Notes: generated by a model not told the origin, from the letters alone. Positions 26,533-37,522 are shown, counted from the stretch's first letter. The stretch is DNA of 61,613 nucleotides from an uncultured Halieaceae bacterium (GCA_913057135.1 CAJXNM010000016.1:1-61613); one strand, 5' to 3'. Numbers and translations are program-made.

Positions 26533-27327
26533 TCAATCGAGCAAGTCGGGCTGTTCTTTCAAAATCACATTGAACAGGGGTTGCCCACTGAACCAACCAG
26601 CAAACGGCGTACCAATTTCAGAGCAGGCATGGCGCGCCACTTCCTGGGAAATGGGCTTGGGTTTACCTGCAGCCTCGGCCAACAATTGTGCTTGGCAACT
26701 TCGCTCCATGGTCACATACCACCAAACAGCCTCTTCCACCGAGTGACCGACCGTCAAATGGCCATGATTCTGCAGGATGATCGCTTTTTTCTGACCCAGA
26801 GTAGTTGCCAGCGCTTCTCCCTCGCCCATGTCGAGCACAACACCGCTATAGGTATCGAGAAGAGCGTGATCCTCGAAAAAAGCGCACGCATCTTGGGTTA
26901 GAGGGTCGAGTAAACGCCCCAGACTGGACCAACTTTTGCCGTACAGGGAGTGGGCATGGGCGGCAGCAATGACCTCGGGCCGAGCTTGGTGTATGTGGCC
27001 GTGAATGGTGAATGCCGCACCGTTTAGCAGACCGCTGCCCTCGACAACCTCCCCGTCGTGATTCACCCGAATCAGGTCAGAGACCCGTACGAGTTTAAAC
27101 GAACAACCCATGGGATTTACCCAAAACGTCTCGGGGTCTAGGGGATCCCGGACGGTAATGTGCCCTGCGATACCCTCATCGAAGCCAAAACGGCCAAAAA
27201 TGCGTAACGCAGCAGCCAAGCGTTGCTTGCGAAATAACTGCTCCTGCTCTGGGGTACGAGCTGTTCTCGATAAGTCTTCGATGTCACCAGAGGTATTCAT
27301 GACCAGTGGGTTAGTGGCCTGATTCAT
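26533..27327 (-). CDS. Class II aldolase/adducin family protein
   Basis: A 264-residue cytosolic protein with the zinc-dependent class II aldolase fold. The histidines for zinc are seen in FTIHGHIHQARPEV and AAHAHSLYGKSW (about residues 107-130), with the third in LQNHGHLTVGH. EGIAGHITVRDP and FWVNPMG are the N-terminal motifs. Homologues include fuculose-phosphate-type aldolases and adducin-related proteins; the substrate here is unknown. A good AGGAG ribosome site precedes the ATG, which overlaps the stop of the HxlR regulator by 4 bases (ATGA), so regulator and enzyme are cotranscribed and coupled. Confidence 0.9.
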   Translation of the reverse strand: MNQATNPLVMNTSGDIEDLSRTARTPEQEQLFRKQRLAAALRIFGRFGFDEGIAGHITVRDPLDPETFWVNPMGCSFKLVRVSDLIRVNHDGEVVEGSGLLNGAAFTIHGHIHQARPEVIAAAHAHSLYGKSWSSLGRLLDPLTQDACAFFEDHALLDTYSGVVLDMGEGEALATTLGQKKAIILQNHGHLTVGHSVEEAVWWYVTMERSCQAQLLAEAAGKPKPISQEVARHACSEIGTPFAGWFSGQPLFNVILKEQPDLLD

Positions 27328-27914
27328 GTGGAGAACTCCTTTTCTGTGGCTGCTAGGCCTTTATCTGACTGAGTATACCCGCGATTAAATTCGGCGGCTG
27401 CCAGGGGTAAAGCGGCATCATCGGGTACACCGATACCCGTTTTGAGACAGTGATCGATGTAATCCGCTAATACCTGGCCGTGGCGGGTAGAGACCTCTTC
27501 GGGGCGCAGCGGGTCACCACATTCTCGACAGGTCAGCACCGGCTCAGTGGGCTTGCCACAGCGGCTATGCCAATAAATAAGCGGCTGCCCTGCGTCATCA
27601 GCCAACCACTGATCGCCCCAGTGACTCAAACTGACCAACACCGGATACAAGCCCAAACCCTTGCGGGTCAAGCGGTATTCATAGCGCACCGGGCGTTCAC
27701 GGTAGGGTACTTTGGTAAAGACACCCGCTTCCACCAAGGCCTTCAAGCGCTCGGCCAAACGGTGCCGAGAGACACCTAAATTGCGCTGAAAATCATCGAA
27801 ACGACGGGTACCCTTGAAAGCATCGCGCACCAATAGCAGTGTCCAGCGCTCCCCAACAATCGCTAACGCGCGAGCCACGCTACATACCTGCTGATCGACG
27901 TCATCCCATTTCAT
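27324..27914 (-). CDS. HxlR-family winged-helix transcriptional regulator
   Basis: A 196-residue DNA-binding protein. The HxlR winged helix spans residues ~10-100: CSVARALAIVGERWTLLLVRDAF, FDDFQRNLGVSRHRLAERLKALVEAGVF, then the wing YRERPVRYEYRLTRKGLGLYPVLV. A C-terminal extension includes a likely zinc knuckle CRECG, with an outlying CG in the HSRCGKP part. As first gene of the pair it is likely to control itself and the downstream class II aldolase gene. Its ligand is unknown. Confidence 0.9.
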   Translation of the reverse strand: MKWDDVDQQVCSVARALAIVGERWTLLLVRDAFKGTRRFDDFQRNLGVSRHRLAERLKALVEAGVFTKVPYRERPVRYEYRLTRKGLGLYPVLVSLSHWGDQWLADDAGQPLIYWHSRCGKPTEPVLTCRECGDPLRPEEVSTRHGQVLADYIDHCLKTGIGVPDDAALPLAAAEFNRGYTQSDKGLAATEKEFST

Positions 27915-27980
27915 GGACGTAGTTTACATCGCAATGAAATACGAGGGACATAACCCTAAAGTCGCGGATGAACAGAGACG

Positions 27981-28013
27981 AAAAAGCCCGCGGGTCTCAG
28001 ACCGGCGGGCTTT
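27981..28013 (-). terminator. Rho-independent terminator of aceA
   Basis: Read on the minus strand, AAAGCCCGCCGGTCT and ACCCGCGGGCTTT pair into a GC-rich stem with a short loop, followed by a T-run (TTTTT), 18-50 bases after the isocitrate lyase stop. A textbook intrinsic terminator. Confidence 0.9.
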
Positions 28014-28030
28014 AGCTATCGAACCGTGGA

Positions 28031-29629
28031 TTAACCGAACTGGTTCATCGTGTTGTCGTCGCCAGCCGCTTTCAGTGCTGCATCACCCGAGAAGTACTCT
28101 TTGTGATCATCACCCATATCAGAACCGGCCATATTTTGGTGCTTCACACAGGCAATGCTTTGACGGATCTCTTTGCGTTGAACCCCCGCAACATAACCCA
28201 ACATACCCGCATCACCGAAGTACTCTTTGGCCAGATTGTCAGTAGACAATGCTGCAGTGTGGTAAGTCGGCAGGGTAATCAGGTGATGGAAAATACCCGC
28301 TTCACGTGCTGCGTCTGCCTGGAATGACTGAATCCACTGATCCGCCAACTGTGCCAATTCGGTGCTGTCGTACTCTTCGCTCATCAGCGCCGCACGATCA
28401 TAGGCAGACACATCTTTGCCCTCTTCTGTCCACGCATCGAATACCTGCTGACGGAAGTTGAGGGTCCAGTTGAATGACGGACTGTTGTTGTACACCAACT
28501 TGGCATTGGGCACTGCTTCGCGAATACGATTCACCATCGCAGCAATTTGACCGACATGGGGCTTCTCGGTTTCGATCCATAGCAGATCGGCGCCGTTTTG
28601 CAGTGAGGTGATGCAGTCAAGGACAACACGGTCTTCGCCCGAACCCTTCTTGAATTGGAACAGACCCGATGCCAAACGCTTAGGCTTGAGTAACTTACCG
28701 TCAGCCTTAACAACCACGTCACCGTTGTCGATATCCGCTGCGCTCTCAATGTAATCCCCATCGAGGAAGCTGTTGTACTTGTCGCCCAAGTCCCCTGGCG
28801 CGTTAGTGACGGCGATCTGCTTGGTCAAACCAGCACCCAGTGAATCGGTACGGGCAACGATGACGCCGTTCTCAACACCGAGCTCGAGGAAGGCGTAGCG
28901 GATGGCGCGAATTTTCGCCAAAAAGTCCGAGTGAGGTACGGTGACCTTGCCATCTTGGTGGCCGCACTGCTTCTCGTCCGATACCTGATTCTCGATTTGG
29001 ATGGCGCAGGCACCCGCTTCAATCATCTTCTTCGCCAGCAAGTAGGTGGCTTCTTCGTTACCAAAGCCCGCATCAATGTCAGCAATGATGGGCACGACGT
29101 GGGTTTGGAAATTGTCGATCTTGTTCATCAGATCGCGCTCTTCAACCTGGTTGCCCGCTTTACGTGCCGCATCGAGAGCACGGAATAGGCCACCTAGCTC
29201 ACGGGCATCGGCTTGGCGCAAGAAGGTGTAAAGCTCTTCAATCAACGAGGGCACAGAGGTTTTTTCGTGCATCGATTGATCGGGCAGTGGGCCGAACTCT
29301 GAACGCAGAGCAGCAATCATCCAACCCGACAGATAGAGGTACTTTTTGTCAGTGGTGCCAAAGTGCTTCTTAATGGAAATCAATTTCTGCTGACCAATAA
29401 AACCATGCCAGCAACCCAGCGACTGGGTGTACTTGGCGCTGTCCGCGTCATACTCAGCCATATCATTGCGCATCAGATCGGCGGTGTAGCGCGCGATATC
29501 CAGGCCCGTTTGGAAACGGTTTTGCACTTTCATACGCGCCGCGTACTCGGGGTTTATGTCGGCCCAAGTACTACCTTGCTGGCTGCAAAGACCTTCAAAT
29601 TCTTTAATGGTGTCGAGATAAATACCCAT
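28031..29629 (-). CDS. aceA: Isocitrate lyase, long gammaproteobacterial type
   Basis: Cleaves isocitrate to glyoxylate and succinate, the entry to the glyoxylate bypass used on acetate and fatty acids. At 532 residues it belongs to the long form found in Pseudomonas and marine gammaproteobacteria rather than the ~434-residue E. coli type. The catalytic loop is EKQCGHQDGKVTVPH, with metal site IADIDAGFGNEE and substrate motifs ARTDSLGA and VYNNSPSFNWT. A GAGGAG site is just upstream of the ATG. No malate synthase is in the window. A palindrome and -10 hexamer upstream suggest repressor control. Confidence 0.96.
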   Translation of the reverse strand: MGIYLDTIKEFEGLCSQQGSTWADINPEYAARMKVQNRFQTGLDIARYTADLMRNDMAEYDADSAKYTQSLGCWHGFIGQQKLISIKKHFGTTDKKYLYLSGWMIAALRSEFGPLPDQSMHEKTSVPSLIEELYTFLRQADARELGGLFRALDAARKAGNQVEERDLMNKIDNFQTHVVPIIADIDAGFGNEEATYLLAKKMIEAGACAIQIENQVSDEKQCGHQDGKVTVPHSDFLAKIRAIRYAFLELGVENGVIVARTDSLGAGLTKQIAVTNAPGDLGDKYNSFLDGDYIESAADIDNGDVVVKADGKLLKPKRLASGLFQFKKGSGEDRVVLDCITSLQNGADLLWIETEKPHVGQIAAMVNRIREAVPNAKLVYNNSPSFNWTLNFRQQVFDAWTEEGKDVSAYDRAALMSEEYDSTELAQLADQWIQSFQADAAREAGIFHHLITLPTYHTAALSTDNLAKEYFGDAGMLGYVAGVQRKEIRQSIACVKHQNMAGSDMGDDHKEYFSGDAALKAAGDDNTMNQFG

Positions 29630-29708
29630 AGAAACTCTCCTCGCTGGGGTCAGCTTTTGTTCTGCACTGATCTAGACAATCAGCATGGCGAGATACTAGG
29701 GGGCACAG

Positions 29709-29740
29709 CTATATTTTTGAAATATATAGATGGGATTATA
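29709..29740 (-). promoter_or_regulatory. Probable aceA promoter with near-perfect palindromic operator
   Basis: On the minus strand a perfect TATAAT hexamer lies at 29740-29735. Directly after it, 29729-29709 is a 21-base palindrome (CTATAT arm to ATATAG arm, with one mismatched pair per arm) covering the expected transcription start, 80 bases ahead of the ATG. No good -35 hexamer is seen at 17 bases. Confidence 0.6.
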
Positions 29741-29814
29741 GGCATTCACGGCGGGAATACTTGGTCAAAACACGAGGCACACGCAGCCCGGGGGTGGCAC
29801 GAGCGGGCAGCAAC

Positions 29815-31248
29815 TTACCGGATCTTATTATTTTTTTTCTTCTTTTCGGCTTTTTTGATATGCGATACCAGTCGACGGCGGCGCTGAACTTGACGCTGGG
29901 TCAATTTGTTACGTTTACCCGCGTAGGGGTTGTCACCGGTACGCAACTCGATGCGCACCGGCGTGCCAAATAAATCTAAAGCCTGACGAAATGTTTTCTC
30001 CAGATAGCGCACGTAGCTCTGGGACAACTGGTCGGTTTGGCTGCCGTGGATAACCACCAGAGGCGGATTTTGACCACCGGCGTGGGCATAGCGCAGCTTT
30101 ACGCGTCGACCATTGACCATCGGTGGCGGATGGGCAGCAACGGCATCTTCCAAAATACGTGTTAAGCGCGGTGTACTTAAAGAGGCTGTCGCCGCAGCGT
30201 GGGCTCTGTGCACAGAGGTGTAAAGGTGACCAACACCAGTGCCGTGCAGCGCTGAGATGAAGTGGATGTCCGCATAATCAACAAATTGCAGCCGCCGATT
30301 AAGCTCCGTACGAATCCAATCACGTTCGTCAGACTCAATACCATCCCATTTATTCAGTGCAATGACCAAGCCCCTACCCGCTTCGATACACTGCCCCAAC
30401 AGGTGCAGATCTTGCTCTACGATACCCTCGTGGGCATCCATGAGCAGAATCACCACATGCGCATCGGCGATCGCCTTTAAGGTTTTAACGATCGAGAACT
30501 TCTCGACCATCTCACGCACATTCTTTCGGCGACGCACTCCGGCGGTATCAATAAGGGTGTACTGCTGCCCCCGGCGCTCGTAATCAATATAAATACTGTC
30601 GCGGGTGGTACCGGGTTGGTCGTAAACAACCACTCGATCATCCCCCAACAGGCGATTGACCAACGTCGACTTGCCGACATTCGGGCGCCCCACAACCGCC
30701 ATGCGAATCGTGTCGCTGCCAAAGGTATCGGCTAAACCGTCGGCGTGCTGATCGTCATAGGCAATGGGGGCCAGCACCTCTTCAATCATGCCGCGCACAC
30801 CCCGGTTGTGGGAGGCGGCAATCGTGTGCAGGTTGTTGGTGCCCAATCGATAAAAATCACTGGCCGCCACTTCTTCGCCGACACCGTCGATCTTGTTAAC
30901 GACCAGGTGGAATGGCTTGCTCTGCTGGCGCAAATGTTGGACGAGCACCTCATCACCCGGGTGCAAGCCCGCGCGACCATCGACCAAAAGCAGGACGACG
31001 TCCGCCTCGTCGATCGCGGCCATGGATTGCTGTGCCATAGCGGCGTCGATACCGTGTTCGTCGCCGCTGATGCCACCGGTATCAATCACCATGTAGGGCC
31101 TGTCGCCCAACTTGCCGGCGCCGTATTTGCGGTCTCGGGTTAAACCCGATAGATCGGCAACCAGTGCGTCACGGCTGCGAGTTAACTGGTTAAAGAGGGT
31201 TGATTTACCCACATTCGGGCGCCCAACAAGGGCGATAACCGGTGGCAT
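29815..31248 (-). CDS. der: Ribosome biogenesis GTPase Der (EngA)
   Basis: Essential GTPase with two tandem G domains that helps assemble the 50S subunit. GRPNVGKST occurs twice (about residues 8-16 and 187-195), with DTGG, NKID, DTAG and NKWD completing each G domain. A KH-like C-terminal domain ([38 protein letters not shown]) follows, and the end is strongly basic ([13 protein letters not shown]), longer in lysines than in most family members. The start overlaps the bamB stop (TGATG). It closes the conserved ndk-to-der gene block. Confidence 0.97.
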   Translation of the reverse strand: MPPVIALVGRPNVGKSTLFNQLTRSRDALVADLSGLTRDRKYGAGKLGDRPYMVIDTGGISGDEHGIDAAMAQQSMAAIDEADVVLLLVDGRAGLHPGDEVLVQHLRQQSKPFHLVVNKIDGVGEEVAASDFYRLGTNNLHTIAASHNRGVRGMIEEVLAPIAYDDQHADGLADTFGSDTIRMAVVGRPNVGKSTLVNRLLGDDRVVVYDQPGTTRDSIYIDYERRGQQYTLIDTAGVRRRKNVREMVEKFSIVKTLKAIADAHVVILLMDAHEGIVEQDLHLLGQCIEAGRGLVIALNKWDGIESDERDWIRTELNRRLQFVDYADIHFISALHGTGVGHLYTSVHRAHAAATASLSTPRLTRILEDAVAAHPPPMVNGRRVKLRYAHAGGQNPPLVVIHGSQTDQLSQSYVRYLEKTFRQALDLFGTPVRIELRTGDNPYAGKRNKLTQRQVQRRRRLVSHIKKAEKKKKNNKIR

Positions 31249-32417
31249 CAGTCGCTCAATGCTCGCACATCGTACGCTGTCAGCTTACCGCTGTTGCCAT
31301 AAACCCATAATCGGTTACCGCTAGCAATCATGTCGGCGCGAGCACCGTCACTGTCGGGACGGCTGCGACCCACAAGCATACCGTCAACTTGGGATAACAA
31401 ATGCAGATATCCCTCGAAATCCACCACAGCTACGTAACTACTGACCGGTGTCGGCCGCGACAGCTCGCGATAACCCAAATCGATATTTTGCCAGCGCACA
31501 CCCTGACCGTTGCGCAAAAATGCGCTCAGTGTGCCGTCTTCGTCGGCGACATAGACATTGCCAAACCCCAGTGATACGCCGGATACTGAGGACACATTGC
31601 GTTGCCACAGTTTGCGCCCAGCCCGTGTTTCAAGGGCAGCGAGCCGCCCATGATAGCTCGCGACATACAGCTCAGCCCCTTGCATAGCCATGGTGCCGTC
31701 AATATCAACTATGCGGTCTATCTCGGAGCGTCCCTGGGCAATGGCCACCCGTGCCTCCCAGACCACATTGCCTGAACTTAACGAAACGGCCACCACTTTG
31801 CCGTCGGCAAAGCCAGCGATTGCAATATCGTTGGTCACAATCGGTGTCGATGTTCCGCGCAGGGTGAGCACGGGCACATCACTGGTATACGTCCACAGTT
31901 TGTTACCGGTGACTTGATCGAATCCAATGAGCTTGCCGTCATAGGTTTGAGCAACCACCGTTTTACCATTGCCCTGGGGTGCGGCCAGTACCTCACCGGA
32001 TACAGGGGTGCGCCATAGTTCGCTGCCATCGGTGGCGTTCAAAGCCATCACGAGGCCATCGGCACCCCCCAAAAACAGATGGTTGCCCTGCTTGCCAACA
32101 CCGCCAGAGATGGGCAATTCCAAATCGACCTGCCAGCGCACATCGCCATCGCTGGCATCGACAGCAGCGACCTCGCCATCGGCTGATGCTACATAAATGA
32201 CACCTGCATCGAGCAAGGGGTTGATGTGATATAACCCTTTACCCTGCCCATCGCCGATGGAGCGCGACCAGCGACGATCAAGCTTTACCGTCTCGTCGAT
32301 GTCACTCAGCTCAACTGGCGCACGGGGGTCGTAGTCCTCATCTTCAAACCAACCGCTGACCGTCTCGCAGCCCGATAACAGCAACAGGGGAACGAGCAAC
32401 AAAACACCTGCCCTCAT
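31248..32417 (-). CDS. bamB: Outer-membrane assembly lipoprotein BamB
   Basis: Accessory lipoprotein of the BAM complex that folds beta-barrel proteins into the outer membrane. The 389-residue chain has a lipobox LLLLSGC with Cys17, then an eight-bladed beta-propeller built of repeated PQQ-like blades ([52 protein letters not shown]). It overlaps yfgM by 4 bases upstream and der by 1 base downstream, fixing the operon order yfgM-bamB-der. Confidence 0.96.
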   Translation of the reverse strand: MRAGVLLLVPLLLLSGCETVSGWFEDEDYDPRAPVELSDIDETVKLDRRWSRSIGDGQGKGLYHINPLLDAGVIYVASADGEVAAVDASDGDVRWQVDLELPISGGVGKQGNHLFLGGADGLVMALNATDGSELWRTPVSGEVLAAPQGNGKTVVAQTYDGKLIGFDQVTGNKLWTYTSDVPVLTLRGTSTPIVTNDIAIAGFADGKVVAVSLSSGNVVWEARVAIAQGRSEIDRIVDIDGTMAMQGAELYVASYHGRLAALETRAGRKLWQRNVSSVSGVSLGFGNVYVADEDGTLSAFLRNGQGVRWQNIDLGYRELSRPTPVSSYVAVVDFEGYLHLLSQVDGMLVGRSRPDSDGARADMIASGNRLWVYGNSGKLTAYDVRALSD

Positions 32418-33079
32418 GAGGCGTTCTCAGTTCCAGCTAAACGTGTTTCAAGGCTAGTAATTTTTGCGTCGAGTAAACCAGGGGGGGCACCTAGCTCAAG
32501 CCCAGCCTGGCGCGCTGTTCGATACGCGGTCAGCGCCTGCGTTTCTCGCCCAGCGGCCAAGTGGATATCCCCAAGTGCTGCGGCATAGGCGACCGGATAG
32601 GCGACACTGCCGGCCTCTAGAATGGCAAGTGCCCCTTGCTCATCGCCTTTAGCGGCCAATACCCGGGCCAAGCGCAGCTCAATAAGCTCACCTAGCACTG
32701 AATCGCTAGGTCCCGATGTTAAGGCCTGTCGTAGATGAGCCTCTGCGCTGCCAAAGTCACGCTCAGCTACCGCTAATGCAGCGAGTTTCATCGCCGCGTA
32801 CCGGGCATAACTGCTGCCCGAGTACTCACCAATCAACAACTCCGCCTGCACCATCGCCTGGGTGCGCGACTCGGGGTCGGTACTATCAAGGGCTATACTG
32901 ACCGCATCCCAAGCCTCTGAAGCCGCTTCGGTGCGGGCTGCATCCCAGCCCTGATACTGCTGCCACCCTACTGTGCCGGCAATGGCCAGCACCACGGCGG
33001 CAACCGTGCTGCGACCATTCTCCTGCCACCAACGCTTGAGCGCCTCTACCTGTTCATCGTCTTCTAAATGATCGCTCAT
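32414..33079 (-). CDS. yfgM: YfgM-family tetratricopeptide membrane protein
   Basis: A 221-residue inner-membrane protein with a single N-terminal helix (STVAAVVLAIAGTVGW, about residues 24-40) and periplasmic TPR repeats. The start MSDHLEDDEQVEALKRWWQENGR is the family signature. In E. coli YfgM binds the SecYEG translocon with PpiD and assists periplasmic chaperones. It sits between hisS (4 bases upstream) and bamB (overlapping) as in most gammaproteobacteria. Confidence 0.94.
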   Translation of the reverse strand: MSDHLEDDEQVEALKRWWQENGRSTVAAVVLAIAGTVGWQQYQGWDAARTEAASEAWDAVSIALDSTDPESRTQAMVQAELLIGEYSGSSYARYAAMKLAALAVAERDFGSAEAHLRQALTSGPSDSVLGELIELRLARVLAAKGDEQGALAILEAGSVAYPVAYAAALGDIHLAAGRETQALTAYRTARQAGLELGAPPGLLDAKITSLETRLAGTENAS

Positions 33080-33083
33080 CGGT

Positions 33084-34370
33084 TCAATCCTGTGAGTTTA
33101 TTGAGAGTGCTTGTTGCAGGGACCCGCAAAGGTCTGCATCTGACAAGGTTTGCTGATCGACCCCGGTGCCTTGTCGCAGGGGCTTTAGGGTCACCTGCTG
33201 CGCTGCCACTTCAGATGCCCCGTAAATTAATGCCACCGCAGCACCGCTTTTATCCGCGCGTTTAAACTGACTTTTGAAACTACCCCCGCCCAAATGGCAT
33301 TGAATGCGCAGTTGCGGCATAGCGCGACGCAGTGACTCTATTCGGGGTAGCGCATGGCGCTGGGCGGCTTCATCGGCGGTTACCACATAGACATCCGCAG
33401 TAGCCGGAGGTTCCTCGGCCAGGGACTGCAATAACAAGACCAGACGTTCAAGGCCAATGGCGAAACCAGCACCGGGAGTGTCTTTGCCACCGAACTGGGC
33501 CACAAGGCCGTCATATCGGCCACCACCACAGACAGTCCCCTGAGCTCCCAATGCGGAGGTTGTCCACTCAAAGACGGTCTTGTTGTAGTAATCAAGGCCG
33601 CGCACCAAACGATGGTTGATTCGGTAGGGCTGCCCTGCCGCATCAAGCAGGGCTTGTAGTTGCTGGAAATCGGCCCGTGCGTCGTCGTCAAGGTAATCGA
33701 CCATGACGGGTGCCTCTGCGAGCAGTGCTTGGGTATGGGGATCCTTGCTATCGAGAATGCGCAACGGATTGGTTTCTAGCCGCCGCTGGCTATCGGCATC
33801 TAACTGCTCGCGATGGGGCGACAAGTAAGTCACCAATGCCTGTCGATAGTTGGCCCGGGCCTCGGGGGAGCCAATAGAGTTGAGTTCCAGCGTCAGGGCA
33901 TCGGCGACACCTAACTGTTGCCACAAGGCTCTGCACAACAGCAAGAGTTCAGCATCAAGATCGGGGGTAGAGACACCGAAAGCCTCTACGCCCAACTGAT
34001 GAAATTGGCGTTGCCGTCCCTTTTGGGGCCGCTCGTACCGGAACATAGGTCCCGTGTACCAAAGTTTTTGAGGCGTTGCGATGAGATTGTGCTGAACCGC
34101 GGCACGCACGCATCCCGCGGTGCCCTCGGGACGCAGGGACAAACTGTTATCGCTGCGATCGGTGAAGGTGTACATCTCCTTCTCGACAATATCTGTCACC
34201 TCGCCGATAGAGCGGGCAAACAAATGGGTCGACTCGATAATAGGTAATCGAATTTCACTGTAGCCATAACTGTGCAGGACAGCACTAGCTACACGCTCAA
34301 CCCGCTGCCAAGCGGCACTGGTGTCGGGCAGGATATCCACCATGCCCCTGATCGCACGATAATCGGTCAT
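33084..34370 (-). CDS. hisS: Histidyl-tRNA synthetase
   Basis: Class II synthetase that charges tRNA-His. The ATG at 34370 is chosen because the family begins with [10 protein letters not shown]-like sequence within a few residues and the nine extra codons from 34397 would overlap ispG; this gives 428 residues (E. coli 424). Motif 1 lies around [16 protein letters not shown], motif 2 at [21 protein letters not shown], the histidine A motifs at [13 protein letters not shown] and [10 protein letters not shown], and the C-terminal anticodon-binding domain follows. It is 10 bases downstream of ispG. Confidence 0.96.
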   Translation of the reverse strand: MTDYRAIRGMVDILPDTSAAWQRVERVASAVLHSYGYSEIRLPIIESTHLFARSIGEVTDIVEKEMYTFTDRSDNSLSLRPEGTAGCVRAAVQHNLIATPQKLWYTGPMFRYERPQKGRQRQFHQLGVEAFGVSTPDLDAELLLLCRALWQQLGVADALTLELNSIGSPEARANYRQALVTYLSPHREQLDADSQRRLETNPLRILDSKDPHTQALLAEAPVMVDYLDDDARADFQQLQALLDAAGQPYRINHRLVRGLDYYNKTVFEWTTSALGAQGTVCGGGRYDGLVAQFGGKDTPGAGFAIGLERLVLLLQSLAEEPPATADVYVVTADEAAQRHALPRIESLRRAMPQLRIQCHLGGGSFKSQFKRADKSGAAVALIYGASEVAAQQVTLKPLRQGTGVDQQTLSDADLCGSLQQALSINSQD

Positions 34371-34380
34371 GTTGTGGGAT

Positions 34381-35508
34381 TCACTCGCTGCGGGCAATCA
34401 GATCCCGCTCACTGGCTTCTCGCTCAGCCTGTAACGCGGCGGCTCGCTGGCGGATGACCTGCTCCAAGTGATCAACAAAGTCTTTGTTACTCACTTTGTG
34501 ATCGGGCTCCCCATTGAGGTAAATAAGGTTGTTAGGATCGGCACCCGTGAGTCCCACATCCGCTTCACGGGCTTCACCGGGCCCGTTCACGATACAGCCA
34601 ATCACGGCCACATCCATGGGTGTACGAATATCCTCGAGCCGCTGCTCCAACTGATTCATGGTGCCTATAACATCGAAGTTTTGCCGTGAACAACTGGGGC
34701 AGGCAATGAAATTAATGCCGTTAGTGCGCAGCTTTAAGCTCTTTAAAATTTCGAAACCGACCTTCACTTCTTCGACGGGGTCGGCGGCCAACGAGATCCG
34801 AATGGTGTCGCCAATCCCCTCCATAAGCAGCATGCCAAGCCCCACCGCTGACTTCACGGTACCGCCACGTAAACCACCCGCCTCGGTAATACCCAAATGC
34901 AGTGGCTGGTCTATTTTCGAGGCCAACATTCGGTAGGCATCGACCGCCATGAATACTTCGGATGCTTTCACGCTGACTTTAAAATCGGGGAAGTCATAGC
35001 GGTCGAGAAAATCCACATTTTTCATGGCCGACTCCACCAGCGCCTCGGCGGTGGGCTCGGGATATTTGCGCAACAATTCTTTCCCCAATGAGCCGGCATT
35101 GACCCCTATGCGGATGGGGATACCGCGATCTTTGCAGGCGGCGACCACTTCCCGAACCTTTTCTTCGCGGCCAATGTTGCCCGGATTGATACGCAGACAA
35201 TCGACGCCGTACTCGGCGACCTTAAGGGCAATATTGTGATCAAAGTGGATGTCCGCCACCAAGGGCACTGACACCGCAGACCGTATCGCCTTGAATGCAT
35301 CCGCCGCCTCGAGACTCGGTACTGAAACCCGCACAATATCGGCACCGGCATCAGCAATGGCCTGAACCTGCGCAACGGTGGCCGCAACGTCACAGGTTTC
35401 GGTATTGGTCATGCTCTGCACACTAATGGGTGCATCCCCTCCGACGGGGACATTTCCCACCATAATTTGGCGGCTTTGTCGGCGTTTTATCGGCGATTCC
35501 ATTGTCAT
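34381..35508 (-). CDS. ispG: 4-hydroxy-3-methylbut-2-en-1-yl diphosphate synthase (flavodoxin)
   Basis: Penultimate enzyme of the MEP isoprenoid pathway, reducing MEcPP to HMBPP with a [4Fe-4S] cluster. The ATG at 35508 was chosen over the far upstream ATG at 35646 because the family starts a few residues before [19 protein letters not shown]; it gives 375 residues (E. coli 372). Cluster ligands are in ACPSCSR (two Cys) and [11 protein letters not shown] (third Cys). [10 protein letters not shown] and DLVRVSVP-like motifs mark the TIM barrel. rodZ, which usually precedes ispG in this cluster, is absent. Confidence 0.96.
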   Translation of the reverse strand: MTMESPIKRRQSRQIMVGNVPVGGDAPISVQSMTNTETCDVAATVAQVQAIADAGADIVRVSVPSLEAADAFKAIRSAVSVPLVADIHFDHNIALKVAEYGVDCLRINPGNIGREEKVREVVAACKDRGIPIRIGVNAGSLGKELLRKYPEPTAEALVESAMKNVDFLDRYDFPDFKVSVKASEVFMAVDAYRMLASKIDQPLHLGITEAGGLRGGTVKSAVGLGMLLMEGIGDTIRISLAADPVEEVKVGFEILKSLKLRTNGINFIACPSCSRQNFDVIGTMNQLEQRLEDIRTPMDVAVIGCIVNGPGEAREADVGLTGADPNNLIYLNGEPDHKVSNKDFVDHLEQVIRQRAAALQAEREASERDLIARSE

Positions 35509-35566
35509 GGCGTTGATCCAGTGAGGTGGTGCGACATTGTAACGCCACAGACGGCAAGACTCACGA

Positions 35567-36343
35567 TTAAGCGTCAGGCTTTTGTTGTTGGGCGTAACGC
35601 TTGGCTTCTGGGGAGTCAGGGTAGAGATTACGCAGCGCCAGTGCATAACTACTCTGCGCGTCTTTATCGCCCTTGGCTGCCGATAATTCGATACCCAACA
35701 CCAAGCCCCTCGGTGGTTGTCGGTTCATGACCGTGCGGTATACGTTGTAATAGCTCTCAGCGGCGGTAATGTCACCACGCCCCAGGGCTAAAAACCCCAT
35801 TTCCAGTAGCGCGATGGGATTGCGTCGGTCCATACGCAGTGCACGCCCAAAAGCGGCCTCTGCACCGTCGGCATCATTGAGACGCAAGCGGGCCGTCCCC
35901 AGATTAATAAACGCCCGGGGGCGCCCAGGGTATAGGGTGTCTTCGGTTACACGCTCTAGCTCTCGCTCTGCCTCGGCGTAGCGATTTTGAGACATAAGAA
36001 AAACCGCAAAGTTGTTTCTAGCCCGAGAAAACTTTGGGTCGACCTTTAAAGCCCGTCGGAAGCTGCTCTCGGCCTGCTCGAGCTCACCGGTGCTCTGATA
36101 TAGCAAACCAAAGGCCTCGTACACCTCGGCATTGTCGGCATCCAGATCGACAGCAAGATCAAGGTTGCGCTCTGCATTCTCCCAATCACCGCGCGCAATA
36201 TATTGACGAGCCAAACCAATGCGGCGCTCAAAAGCTGCTTTAGGATCGGGGGTTAAATCGGTGCCGCCAATTGTTTCCGTGACACAGCCCGTCAGTGCCA
36301 ATACTAGAGTGATAATGATCGACAAGGGGACCAAGCTACTCAT
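35567..36343 (-). CDS. pilW: Type IV pilus biogenesis/stability lipoprotein PilW (PilF)
   Basis: Outer-membrane lipoprotein needed to assemble and stabilise the PilQ secretin for type IV pili. A lipobox LALTGC puts the acyl cysteine at residue 20; the rest is a run of about six TPR repeats ([41 protein letters not shown], and so on). 258 residues, family length. The start overlaps the last base of rlmN. Its presence implies type IV pili elsewhere in the genome. Confidence 0.93.
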   Translation of the reverse strand: MSSLVPLSIIITLVLALTGCVTETIGGTDLTPDPKAAFERRIGLARQYIARGDWENAERNLDLAVDLDADNAEVYEAFGLLYQSTGELEQAESSFRRALKVDPKFSRARNNFAVFLMSQNRYAEAERELERVTEDTLYPGRPRAFINLGTARLRLNDADGAEAAFGRALRMDRRNPIALLEMGFLALGRGDITAAESYYNVYRTVMNRQPPRGLVLGIELSAAKGDKDAQSSYALALRNLYPDSPEAKRYAQQQKPDA

Positions 36344-37506
36344 CAGCGGGGTAGCTCCGATACCGACTGCTGGCGTTGATACTGCTGACGATAGCGCTCT
36401 GCCCGACGCGTCCTATCAACCACTTCACCCACGAGCTGGCCGCACGCCGCATCGATGTCGTCGCCACGGGTGGTGCGCACCGTCACGACATAGCCCGCAT
36501 CAATCAACACTTTCCAAAAGCGGCTCACTGCATTACCACTGGGGCGCTGGAATCCGGAATGGGGGAAGTCGTTAAAGGGAATAAGGTTGATCTTACAGGG
36601 AAAGTCTCGCAACAAATCCCGCAGCTCACGGGCGTGCTCCGGCTGGTCATTCACCCCCGCAAGCAAGGTGTACTCAACTGTCACAACGCGCTTGCGATCG
36701 GACTGGGCATCGAGATAGCGTCGCGCACTCGCCAACAAATCGGCAATGGGGTAGCGTTTGTTAATGGGTACGATTTGGTTGCGTATCGCATCGTTGGGCG
36801 CATGCAGCGAAATTGCCAAACTGACATCGGTGTAATCCGCAAGCTTATCGAGTGCCGGCACCACACCCGAGGTGCTTAATGTGACCTTACGCTTCGACAA
36901 ACCGTAACCTAGATCATCGGTCATGAGACTCATGGCAGCCACCACATTATCGAAATTGAGCAGGGGTTCACCCATACCCATCATGACGACATTGGTGACC
37001 ACTCGTCCCTTACCCGACTGCCAACCGTCGTAGGAATTGATCGCCAACCACACCTGACCGATGATCTCAGCACTGGTCAGATCGCGCTGGAATCCCTGTT
37101 TACCAGTGGAGCAAAATTTACAGTCAAGGCTGCAACCCACCTGGGACGACACGCACAAGGTTGCGCGATCCCCATCGGGGATAAGTACGGTTTCAACCAG
37201 CGCACCGCCAGTAACTCTGATCGCCCATTTGCGCGTGCCATCACTGGAATCATGCTGTTCAACAACGTCAGGTGGCGTAATTTCGGCAACGGACTCGAGC
37301 TTATCGCGGAGCGCCTTGCCGAGATTGGTCATCTGCTGAAAATCACGCACACCCTGATGATGGATCCATTTCATCACCTGCTGGGCACGGAATTTTTTGT
37401 CACCCAGATCGAGGAAGAATGCCTCCATCTGGGCGCGGTCAAGACCCAGCAGATTGGTCTTGCTGGCCGGTTCGGAGCTGGCAATCAGCATATCCGGCGT
37501 CGTCAT
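36343..37506 (-). CDS. rlmN: Dual-specificity 23S rRNA A2503 / tRNA A37 C2-methyltransferase RlmN
   Basis: Radical SAM enzyme that methylates C2 of A2503 in 23S rRNA and A37 of some tRNAs. The radical-SAM motif is CSLDCKFC (CX3CX2C), with the resurfacing catalytic cysteine in [13 protein letters not shown] and [17 protein letters not shown] in between. The ATG at 37506 follows the ndk stop by 16 bases and gives 387 residues (E. coli 384); the longer open frame upstream would lie inside ndk and is rejected. Confidence 0.96.
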   Translation of the reverse strand: MTTPDMLIASSEPASKTNLLGLDRAQMEAFFLDLGDKKFRAQQVMKWIHHQGVRDFQQMTNLGKALRDKLESVAEITPPDVVEQHDSSDGTRKWAIRVTGGALVETVLIPDGDRATLCVSSQVGCSLDCKFCSTGKQGFQRDLTSAEIIGQVWLAINSYDGWQSGKGRVVTNVVMMGMGEPLLNFDNVVAAMSLMTDDLGYGLSKRKVTLSTSGVVPALDKLADYTDVSLAISLHAPNDAIRNQIVPINKRYPIADLLASARRYLDAQSDRKRVVTVEYTLLAGVNDQPEHARELRDLLRDFPCKINLIPFNDFPHSGFQRPSGNAVSRFWKVLIDAGYVVTVRTTRGDDIDAACGQLVGEVVDRTRRAERYRQQYQRQQSVSELPR

Positions 37507-37522
37507 GGACCGAATCGGGCGC

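Noticed and set aside
35509-35646. N-terminal extension of IspG from an ATG at 35646
   Set aside because: The extra 46 residues are not family-like; [10 protein letters not shown] is the normal start. The same reasoning shortens rlmN, hisS, ndk, suhB, iscR, hemN and tadA.
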